Assembly (NCBI RefSeq): GCF_007860175.1
Contig: NZ_SJPX01000001.1
Coordinates: forward strand, 372,001-436,000
Reading direction: 5' to 3'
Length of the DNA stretch: 64,000 nucleotides
Source: Rubripirellula reticaptiva
GTDB lineage: Bacteria > Planctomycetota > Planctomycetia > Pirellulales > Pirellulaceae
In this document: positions 1 through 8,456 of the stretch, piece by piece
How the letters are laid out: every line of letters starts with the position of its first letter
How positions within the stretch are numbered: the stretch's first letter is position 1
Notes under the pieces: model-generated
The model's input: the letters and a program-made list of their open reading frames with translations, nothing else
Told to the model about the DNA's origin: nothing
Databases searched by the model: none
Translations under genes and position numbers: made by a program

Positions 1-527
1 ACAAACACAGGTTGCCCGTCACGTCCAAATTCAAACTCGCTTTCGCATTCCGACGAATCGATGCCGTCAAAGATCGCTGCGACTTTGGCGTAAAAAGGCG
101 CGGGTTGCAGATCAAACTTGGCGGCGAACGCGATCGCTTGTTCGATCATCTTCTTTGCTGCCGCCGGAGTGACCGCAACCATATCCTCAGGGCCCGACTC
201 AATCGTGCTATTGAGCTGAGACGGGAAACAGAAAAACGAATTCGCGTTTTTGACACCCAAACATAATCCGTCGATCAAGAATCGGACGACGCACAAGCGA
301 CCATCTGGCATTCGGCGACTGACTAACACGCTGCCAAACTTGCTGGGCGAATCGAACAGACCTTCGGCGACCAAGCAGCGCTCGATCGGACCAGCAAGCC
401 CTGCTTCGAATTGGCCGGCAAACGACGTCATACGGTTCTTTTCACGAGCCTGCGTTTTTTTGCGGGCAAGCTCTTTGGATCGCTTCTTGGCTAACTTCTT
501 CTGACGCTGTTGTTCTTTGGCGGCCAT
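1..527 (-). CDS. Uncharacterised protein, C-terminus beyond the window edge
   Basis: The reverse strand is open from an ATG at 527 to the first base of the window with no stop, so at least 175 residues are coded and the C-terminus is missing. The first 35 residues are very rich in Lys, Arg and Gln (for example KKLAKKRSKELARKK), which suggests a basic, possibly nucleic-acid-binding tail. The rest is an ordinary mixed soluble sequence with motifs such as GPIERCLVAEGLFDSP and VVRFLIDGLCLGVKN. There is no signal peptide or membrane segment. It lies downstream of ispH on the same strand, 104 bases away, with a tandem repeat in between. I do not recognise the family; the composition and the absence of stops argue that it is a real gene. 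Confidence 0.75.
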   Translation of the reverse strand, partial: MAAKEQQRQKKLAKKRSKELARKKTQAREKNRMTSFAGQFEAGLAGPIERCLVAEGLFDSPSKFGSVLVSRRMPDGRLCVVRFLIDGLCLGVKNANSFFCFPSQLNSTIESGPEDMVAVTPAAAKKMIEQAIAFAAKFDLQPAPFYAKVAAIFDGIDSSECESEFEFGRDGQPVF

Positions 528-580
528 GCGAGGTCGTTCCTATCTTCTCGTCGAATGAAAACTGCCAGGGCGAATCCTGG

Positions 581-643
581 CTTACGGTAATGCCTGACTT
601 AGGGTGATGCCTGACTGCGGTGATGCCTGACTTACGGTGATGA
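581..643. repeat. 17-bp direct tandem repeat, about 3.7 copies
   Basis: Four consecutive copies of a unit close to CTTACGGTGATGCCTGA begin at 581, 598, 615 and 631; the third is one base shorter and the last is cut off after CTTACGGTGATGA. The final copy contains the stop codon of ispH (bases 632-634). A small hairpin, CCAGG-6-CCTGG at 565-580, abuts the array. The array fills the gap between ispH and the truncated gene. It could be slippage-generated spacer DNA or a binding site; the sequence does not decide. Confidence 0.8.
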
Positions 644-1588
644 TTGTTTACGAGATTCGGCAGCGAACGCACGCAGTGGTTTGGGCAGCGGGAACTGGAC
701 AGATTCTTCGCGGATCGATGCGACTTCGACCGTTGCACCGAATCGCTCGACCAACCAATCGATCGTGGCCTGAACCACCGACTCGGGCGCGCTAGCGCCG
801 GCCGTGACCAAGACCGTATCGGTTTCCGAAAACGCGTTAACGTCTAGGTTCTCGGGACCATCGACCAAATAGGCTTGCTTGTGCTCATCGGCTGCCAACT
901 CGCGAAGCCGCTGGCTGTTGCTGCTGTTCTGGCTGCCCAGCACGACGACGACATTCGCCTGATCGCTTAGCACGCGAACCGCTTCCTGGCGATTCTGGGT
1001 GGCGTAACAGATGTCGGCTTTGGGTGGACTTTCAATGTTCGGGAACCGCTCGCGAAGCTTATTGATGATTCGGTTGGCATCGTCGACGCTAAGGGTTGTT
1101 TGCGTCAGGTACGCCAGCTTGGTTTCGTCGGCAACCTCGAGCGCCGCGACACCCGCTTCGTCCTCGACCAACACAATCGCTTCGGGAGCTTCGCCCATCG
1201 TGCCGATCACCTCGTCGTGACCTTCGTGCCCGATCAAGATGATCGTGTAACCGCCCTTGGCATACTTGATCGCTTCGAGGTGAACTTTGGTCACCAGCGG
1301 ACAGGTCGCGTCGAGCGCGTTCAGGTTGCGAGCTCGGGCTTGTTCGCGGATCGCGGGCGAGACGCCGTGAGCCGAAAAGAGAACAACACTGTTCTCGGGG
1401 ATCTCTTCAATCGTGTTGACGAAGACCGCGCCTTTGGACGAAAACGTGTTGACCACATATTTGTTGTGAACGATCTCGTGATACACATAGACTGGTGCCC
1501 CGAACTTTTGCAGCGTCAATTCCAAAGAATCAACCGCCATATTGACGCCGGCACAGAAGCCTCGCGGCGCGGCCAAAATAATTTTCAT
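632..1588 (-). CDS. ispH: 4-hydroxy-3-methylbut-2-enyl diphosphate reductase
   Basis: Last enzyme of the MEP pathway: a cytosolic [4Fe-4S] protein that reduces HMBPP to IPP and DMAPP. The 318 residues match the usual length. The three cluster cysteines are visible at C12 (GFCAGV), C96 (ATCPLV) and C194 (CYATQNRQ), together with substrate-binding H41, H74 and H124 and the acid E126 in HEGHDEV. The ATG at 1588 is chosen because MKIILAAPRGFCAGV is the standard N-terminus; the frame upstream is not family-like. It is divergent from hpnC, with only 22 bases between the chosen starts, so an isoprenoid-supply gene sits next to the squalene genes. The call is secure. Confidence 0.97.
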   Translation of the reverse strand: MKIILAAPRGFCAGVNMAVDSLELTLQKFGAPVYVYHEIVHNKYVVNTFSSKGAVFVNTIEEIPENSVVLFSAHGVSPAIREQARARNLNALDATCPLVTKVHLEAIKYAKGGYTIILIGHEGHDEVIGTMGEAPEAIVLVEDEAGVAALEVADETKLAYLTQTTLSVDDANRIINKLRERFPNIESPPKADICYATQNRQEAVRVLSDQANVVVVLGSQNSSNSQRLRELAADEHKQAYLVDGPENLDVNAFSETDTVLVTAGASAPESVVQATIDWLVERFGATVEVASIREESVQFPLPKPLRAFAAESRKQSSP

Positions 1589-1610
1589 TCGTATCGCTGG
1601 AACTGGAAGG

Positions 1611-2564
1611 ATGTGTCCGTTGAATCGTCTTTCCCAAGATAACCGCGAGACGCCCGAAACGTCCAACCGGGGCAATCAGGAAGTCAGCCTTTGGGACGCT
1701 GATCCGGCCGAATTGAGCCGTGGACGGGCAATGACGGCGGCAATCGCGAAGTCTCATTACGAGAACTTTTTGGTCGCCAGCTTGCTGTTGCCAAAACGCC
1801 TAAAACAGCCGTTTTACGACGTTTACGCGTTTTGCCGGACTGCCGACGACGTGGCGGACGAGTCACCATCGCCGCAAATTGCGACCGAGCGACTAGCCGA
1901 AACTCAACGACAACTCGACGCGACTTTCGCTGGTTTGCCGCCAACGGCGCCGTTTGTGGCGCTCGCTGACACGATTGTTCGGTTCCAATTGCCGAAGCAA
2001 CCGTTTGATGACTTGATGAGCGCCTTTCGCCAAGACCAAGAAACCACGCGTTACGCCGAATTCGACCAACTGCTCGATTACTGTTGCCGGTCGGCCAATC
2101 CGGTGGGCCGGATCGTTTTGCAGATGAGCGGTTGCTGTGACGATGATTCGGCGGCTCTGTCGGACCAAATTTGTACGGGATTGCAGTTGGCCAATTTCTG
2201 GCAAGATGTGAAGCGAGACTTCGAGATCGGACGTGTTTACTTACCAGCCGATCAAATGAAACGGTACGGTGTGACCGAGTCTGATTTTATACTCGGCGCG
2301 GAACGCAATTTGACGCCAGTCAGCCTTCGTGATGCAATCAACCAGCAATGCGAGTTGGCCGAACAATTCCTTCGTCGCGGCTTGCCGCTGATCAACCAAG
2401 TACCATCCTGGTTGGCCGCCGATATAAGACTGTTTGCCCATGGCGGACTGGCGACGATCGAAGCGATACGCCGGGTCGATTTTGATGTGCTACGCGTGCG
2501 ACCGAAAGTTTCGAAAACCCAACAAGTCTCGATGCTGGCGCGAGCTTGGCTGGGCTGGCTGTAG
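1611..2564 (+). CDS. hpnC: Hydroxysqualene synthase HpnC
   Basis: Trans-isoprenyl diphosphate synthase-like protein of 317 residues. In the HpnCDE route it converts presqualene diphosphate to hydroxysqualene. The two Asp-rich metal-binding motifs are present: DDVAD (residues 79-83) and DVKRD in NFWQDVKRDFEIGRVYLP (about 199-203). The family hallmark SHYENF precedes the first motif. The ATG at 1611 follows GGAAGG directly, which is tighter than usual; an internal ATG at 1731 would still leave a short leader before SHYENF and would give ispH and hpnC a 142-base promoter region. It is followed 66 bases later by hpnD. HpnC and HpnD are easily confused, and the assignment rests on gene order plus the SHYENF signature. 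Confidence 0.92.
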   Translation: MCPLNRLSQDNRETPETSNRGNQEVSLWDADPAELSRGRAMTAAIAKSHYENFLVASLLLPKRLKQPFYDVYAFCRTADDVADESPSPQIATERLAETQRQLDATFAGLPPTAPFVALADTIVRFQLPKQPFDDLMSAFRQDQETTRYAEFDQLLDYCCRSANPVGRIVLQMSGCCDDDSAALSDQICTGLQLANFWQDVKRDFEIGRVYLPADQMKRYGVTESDFILGAERNLTPVSLRDAINQQCELAEQFLRRGLPLINQVPSWLAADIRLFAHGGLATIEAIRRVDFDVLRVRPKVSKTQQVSMLARAWLGWL

Positions 2565-2630
2565 TTCGCGCTGATCTCAGTGACTTGCGCTGTTCTCGGT
2601 GGCTCGCCGGGCGGCTATGCTGCTAAGGAA

Positions 2631-3626
2631 ATGAACCGCCCCCCATCTGTCGCCGCTAGCTACCGCCACGTCCGACGCATCTCGCGGCGCAGCGGCAGCA
2701 ATTTCTATCGCTCGTTTTGGTTGCTACCTAGGCCCAAACGCCGGGCGATGTGTGCTCTTTACGCATTTGCGAGAATCACGGACGACTTAGGCGACTGCGA
2801 CGCGGCGGCGGTGACTCGGTCGATTTGGCTTGATTGGTGGCGACGAGCGACCGAGGCAAACATGTCGGAGGGCATGCCAATCGATCAAGTGATTCTGCCG
2901 GTCGAAGTCTTACCAACAATTTCAAGCAAGCGTTTGCCGGTCAATCTGCAACGATCGGCCAACCAGGTTTTCCCGGCGCTGCGAGATGCGTCAATGCGGT
3001 ATCGAATTCCGTCGCGGTACTTGCTAGAGATCATCGATGGCGTAACCGCTGATCAACAGAAAACTCGCTTCGACACCTATGAACAACTCGAACACTATTG
3101 CTATCTGGTTGCATCATCGGTTGGCTTGGCGTGCCTCCATATCTGGGAGTACGAGGATCCATTGCCGACCGCCGCCGCGATCGATTGCGGCTTGGCGTTT
3201 CAATTAACAAATATCTTGCGAGACATTTCCGAAGACGCCCAACGCGGCCGAATCTATCTGCCTCGTCAGCACTATGAACAACACGGGCTTAGCGAGGATG
3301 ACTTGCTAATGCCGCGGCCCGATGATCGGCTAAGGTGCCTGGTCGATGACGAAGTTCGTCGAGCAGAACGCCTGTTTGAATCAGGCTGGGAAGTTTGGGA
3401 TTCATTGCACCCGGACGGTCGACCGATGTTCAGCATGATGTGGCGGCGATATCGCAAACTGCTTGCCAAGATCGCAGCGGCGCCCGGATCAGTACTGCAG
3501 CGCCGCGTTGGTTTGTCCAATCGCGAAAAATTCGATTTGGTTTCGCGGCACTTCATCAAACCAATGTTTCGTCGCCTGCCTTCGCCTCCGAGCGAACTTC
3601 TTAGCAACGACGAGACGCGGCGTTGA
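2631..3626 (+). CDS. hpnD: Presqualene diphosphate synthase HpnD
   Basis: Condenses two farnesyl diphosphates to presqualene diphosphate, the first committed step to squalene. The 331 residues contain the Asp-rich motif DDLGD (residues 51-55, in YAFARITDDLGD) and the second motif in ILRDISEDAQRGRIYLP, the strongest signature of the squalene/phytoene synthase fold. ATG 2631 follows AAGGA closely; the frame extends further upstream without family-like sequence. Its stop TGA overlaps the TTG start of hpnE (TTGA at 3623-3626), so the two are probably translated together. Phytoene synthase is the alternative, but the hpnC-hpnD-hpnE order favours HpnD. Confidence 0.93.
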   Translation: MNRPPSVAASYRHVRRISRRSGSNFYRSFWLLPRPKRRAMCALYAFARITDDLGDCDAAAVTRSIWLDWWRRATEANMSEGMPIDQVILPVEVLPTISSKRLPVNLQRSANQVFPALRDASMRYRIPSRYLLEIIDGVTADQQKTRFDTYEQLEHYCYLVASSVGLACLHIWEYEDPLPTAAAIDCGLAFQLTNILRDISEDAQRGRIYLPRQHYEQHGLSEDDLLMPRPDDRLRCLVDDEVRRAERLFESGWEVWDSLHPDGRPMFSMMWRRYRKLLAKIAAAPGSVLQRRVGLSNREKFDLVSRHFIKPMFRRLPSPPSELLSNDETRR

Positions 3627-5053
3627 CGGCCAGCACACCGAAAAAACGTGTCGTGATCATCGGCGGCGGACTGGCTGGCTTGTCGGCTGCCGATGCGATC
3701 ACGACCGCTGCGCCGGATCGCTTCGACATCACGGTTATCGAATCGAAACGAACCACGGGTGGTCGCGCCGGTTCGTTTACCGACGACGTCACTGGCGAAA
3801 CAGTCGACTACTGCCAACACGTCGCGATGGGATGCTGCACCAATTTATTGCTATTGATGCATCGCCACGGCCTTGCGGGCCATTGGCAACGGTATGATCG
3901 ACTTCGATTTCTGCATCCGAAATACTTGCCAAGCCCGTTCAAGCCCTCGCGTTGGTTGCCGCCGCCCTTTCATTTAATGCCGGCGTTTAACTCGCTGCGT
4001 TATCTTTCATCCGCCCAGAAGCGGCAGATCGCCGGTGGCCTTTGGCGACTGATGCGGACGATAGAAGCGACACTGGTCGATCAAAAAGCCTCGACGTGGC
4101 TGCGTAAAAACAAACAAGACGACCAAACGATCACTCGGTTTTGGGACGTTGTCTTGGTTAGCGCGTTGGGCGAAACCACCGACCGAGTTTCAATGGCGGC
4201 TGCTCGCAAAGTACTCTTCGACGGCTTCGTGGCTGCTCGCGGCGCGAGCGACATTTGGATTCCCAAGCTTCCGTTATCCGATCTTATCGGCAACAAACTG
4301 GTCAATTCAATTGCAAGACATGGCGCGAGTGTGATCCAGCAGTGCGCGATCTCGCAGGTCGACGCCGGCGAAGATCACCAGGCGATCGTGTTGGCAACCG
4401 ATGGACGCCGCTTCGCCGCCACTCACGTCATTTCGGCTGTTCCATGGTTTCGGATCGAGTCACTTTTCGCCGGTTCATCAGTGATCCGTTCACTGCCGTC
4501 GATCGGCCAGTGGACTCAATTTCCAACCTCGCCCATCACCGGCATTCACCTTTGGTTTGACCGTCCGATCATGGACGTGCCTCACGCCGTGATGGTGGGA
4601 ACGACGGCACAATGGATTTTCCGCGAACCACACGCCGCAAATCATCCTAGCCCATCCGGACGACATTACTATCAAGTCGTCGTCAGTGCTTCTCATCAAA
4701 CACGGCAACTTCCGCAGAGCGAACTGATCCGCACCGTGCAAAGTGAACTTGCCCATCAGTTTCCGGCCGCTCGCGAAGCCAAGCTGTTAGCCAACCGAGT
4801 CGTGACCGATCCTCGATCCGTGTTCTCCGTCACGCCGGATGTCGAGCGACGGCGTCCGCTCGCTCGCACTGCCCTGCCCTGGTTGCATTTGGCCGGCGAT
4901 TGGATTCAAACGGGTTGGCCGGCAACCATGGAGGGCGCCGTCATCAGCGGCCGAATGGCAGCGGCAAGTGTGCTGGACCGCTGCGGCATAACCGAATGTC
5001 CGATCGATCCTGGAATCGACCGGGGTTGGTTAACCAGACGGCTGATCCGTTAG
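3623..5053 (+). CDS. hpnE: Hydroxysqualene dehydroxylase HpnE
   Basis: FAD-dependent amine oxidase/phytoene desaturase-like enzyme that reduces hydroxysqualene to squalene, completing the HpnCDE route. The 476 residues begin with a Rossmann dinucleotide motif VVIIGGGLAGLSAADA, followed by GGRAGSF. They end with the C-terminal FAD signature LAGDWIQTGWPATMEGA. The start is TTG, overlapping the hpnD stop by four bases; no other start lies before the Rossmann motif. No squalene-hopene cyclase is present in the window, so the squalene may go to hopanoids or to C30 carotenoids, which planctomycetes are reported to make through squalene. It converges on glyS. Confidence 0.93.
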   Translation: MTASTPKKRVVIIGGGLAGLSAADAITTAAPDRFDITVIESKRTTGGRAGSFTDDVTGETVDYCQHVAMGCCTNLLLLMHRHGLAGHWQRYDRLRFLHPKYLPSPFKPSRWLPPPFHLMPAFNSLRYLSSAQKRQIAGGLWRLMRTIEATLVDQKASTWLRKNKQDDQTITRFWDVVLVSALGETTDRVSMAAARKVLFDGFVAARGASDIWIPKLPLSDLIGNKLVNSIARHGASVIQQCAISQVDAGEDHQAIVLATDGRRFAATHVISAVPWFRIESLFAGSSVIRSLPSIGQWTQFPTSPITGIHLWFDRPIMDVPHAVMVGTTAQWIFREPHAANHPSPSGRHYYQVVVSASHQTRQLPQSELIRTVQSELAHQFPAAREAKLLANRVVTDPRSVFSVTPDVERRRPLARTALPWLHLAGDWIQTGWPATMEGAVISGRMAAASVLDRCGITECPIDPGIDRGWLTRRLIR

Positions 5054-5080
5054 CGCATTTCGAAAAATGATTTGGGAAGT

Positions 5081-5131
5081 AGAGCCGGTTCCCAACGGCC
5101 AGCTTGGGATCGGCCCGTAGGAACCGGCTCT
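5081..5131. repeat. Inverted repeat between convergent hpnE and glyS
   Basis: A perfect 12-base inverted repeat, AGAGCCGGTTCC (5081-5092) and GGAACCGGCTCT (5120-5131), encloses a 27-base loop that has its own short CCCAA/TTGGG pairing. It lies 27 bases after the hpnE stop and 51 bases before the glyS stop. No T-run follows on either strand, so it is not a canonical intrinsic terminator. It could act as a mRNA 3' stabiliser, or it could be a copy of a dispersed palindromic element. Confidence 0.75.
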
Positions 5132-5182
5132 GCGGCTAACCCTAAATTTAAGCACTCATCAACGGCATTCAACCGTCGACAA

Positions 5183-6796
<1,614 letters not shown>

Positions 6797-6985
6797 GGCA
6801 GAAACATGATTGGGGTGGGGAGGCGAAAACGCAGAATGTAGGCGTTTCAAAGAGATTGGGCGACCGGAGGGCCAAGGCGGGCTGCCGCTGGCATCCCGCA
6901 CGAGGACGATCCGCGGTGGGGCAGATCCTCTTTCCAACGAGAACTGAGTCTACGTCAGGGCGGTTTCTGGCCTAGCGTAGGACGA

Positions 6986-7822
6986 CTAGTACTGGCGAAC
7001 CATTCCGCTGTTGAAGTTCGGCTGGGTTGCAATCTGGGATTGCCCGTTGGCGTAAGAAGTCTCGGCATTCGCGCTGATTTGCCGAGCCAACACGGCCACT
7101 CGCTCGGCTGCCATCGGCTGCAAGCCGTTGAGGGCGAGACTGCGTTGGTAGTTCTGGACGGCTTGGTTCAAATCCCCGGATTGCTCGCGTAACCGGCCCA
7201 AAGCCAACCAGGCCCTCGCATTATTTGGATTTTTTTGGACCGCATCTTCCAGGTATTTTAGTGCCGTACCTGGATCGCTGACCTCTTCATACAAGCGGGC
7301 AAGCTCGATTCGGGGTTCGGCGAAGTCAGGATTTTGCGCGGCCCAGTTTTTCATCAGAGCAAAAGCGCGGTCGGGTCGGCCCGTGTCGGTCAGCAAAACA
7401 GCCAGACCACGGTGACATTCGACGTGGTTGGGGTCGTGGTCGAGACATTGGTTGTACAGGGCTTCGGCCTGGGCGAGCTGCTGGGAATCACTGCGTTGGT
7501 TGCCCAGTCGGTGATTGGTTGCTGCCAGGTTGTAGTAGCCGTCAGCATTGTTCGGGTCGGTAGTGATTACCTTTTGAAACTGCTGCAAGGCTGCCGAATA
7601 TTGACCTTGCTCGTAGAGCCGTGCGCCGGTGGAGTTTTGTCCACTCGCCGCCCACTGGCACCCCCCCAACAAGAGTATCGCCGACGACAAAAGCAGTGAA
7701 ACAGCGCTCAACGACTTGCAACGACACAAATTTCGCCGTGCTGGCGCCCTGCGGTTCGGATTACCGCTGTTTGGGGCGCAGTGGTGATGCGAACGATGGC
7801 GGTTGCGATAGATGAGGGCCAT
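6986..7822 (-). CDS. TPR-repeat lipoprotein
   Basis: Predicted envelope lipoprotein with tetratricopeptide repeats. A hydrophobic stretch SAVSLLLSSAILLLGGC ends in a lipobox (LGGC). After it come about five TPR units, including LYEQGQYSAALQQFQKVI, YYNLAATNHRLG, GTALKYLEDAVQKNPNNARA and GDLNQAVQNYQRSL. The ATG at 7822 leaves an unusually long 54-residue leader before the lipobox Cys; a TTG at 7729 would give a textbook 23-residue lipoprotein signal, so the true start may be there. TPRs mediate protein-protein contacts and no enzyme domain is visible. It lies downstream of no obvious operon partner and is divergent from the giant gene. Function beyond scaffolding is unknown. Confidence 0.8.
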   Translation of the reverse strand: MALIYRNRHRSHHHCAPNSGNPNRRAPARRNLCRCKSLSAVSLLLSSAILLLGGCQWAASGQNSTGARLYEQGQYSAALQQFQKVITTDPNNADGYYNLAATNHRLGNQRSDSQQLAQAEALYNQCLDHDPNHVECHRGLAVLLTDTGRPDRAFALMKNWAAQNPDFAEPRIELARLYEEVSDPGTALKYLEDAVQKNPNNARAWLALGRLREQSGDLNQAVQNYQRSLALNGLQPMAAERVAVLARQISANAETSYANGQSQIATQPNFNSGMVRQY

Positions 7823-8456
7823 TTGATGAGTACTTCCGCGGACACGAGTGGCATTGGACCGCAGCCAGAGGAAGCCCTACGGCTCGGTCCCAGTCGATCG
7901 GACACTAGCAACCGCAAACCAAACCACGCAATACCGGAACTTTTGGCACACGATGTACGTCCAACCGATCTCATCCTGATACGGCGCTGATCCGCCTGTG
8001 GACTGGCACATTTGGCGAATCCAAATGGGCGGGGCACGCCCGGAAAACGCCAACAATCGCTACAAACTGACCTAAACCCCGTCCCCCAGCTGATTTCCGT
8101 TGCCAATAGCTAGCGCTCGACTACACTCTGGTCCTGGTTCTCGCTCGGCCTTCGGCCCCCTCGTCCCCGATGTGATCAACGCCGTTTTTACCTACGATTC
8201 CGGATTCTCGACCGCCGTCTCGGTGGCCGCGGGTCTGATTTTTGTGACCCGATCGAGTCAAAATCGCTGACTTTATCGCGCTACCCTGACACCAATCGTT
8301 CGATCCAACCGGATCGCGACGAGCCCATATTTTCACCTTTCGAACCGTCTCTTTCGAACCGCTAATGGATCAGCGATTCGGTAGCGACCGATCGATCGGA
8401 AACAAGACAATTACTCTGCCAACTTCGTTTGGCACCTGACATACGAGGCTTTGTTG
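7823..8456. other. Long non-coding region upstream of the giant secreted-protein gene
   Basis: About 630 bases without a credible gene on either strand; the open frames here are short and lack family-like sequence. It separates the divergent TPR lipoprotein gene from the giant gene and must hold both promoters. The only clear structure is at the right-hand end: a direct repeat and a perfect palindrome at 8337-8399, listed separately. I could not place a confident -35/-10 pair. Confidence 0.6.
8337..8399. promoter_or_regulatory. Direct repeat plus palindrome, candidate operator region
   Basis: An 11-base direct repeat CTTTCGAACCG occurs at 8337-8347 and 8351-8361 (14-base period). It is followed by a perfect 12-base palindrome CCGATCGATCGG at 8388-8399, whose end lies 57 bases upstream of the chosen ATG of the giant gene. 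The position suits transcription-factor binding. GATC/CGATCG-rich palindromes are common in such genomes, so the palindrome alone is weak evidence. The role is inferred. Confidence 0.4.

Noticed and set aside
581-643. CRISPR array
   Set aside because: The units are contiguous 17-mers without spacers, and no cas gene is present.
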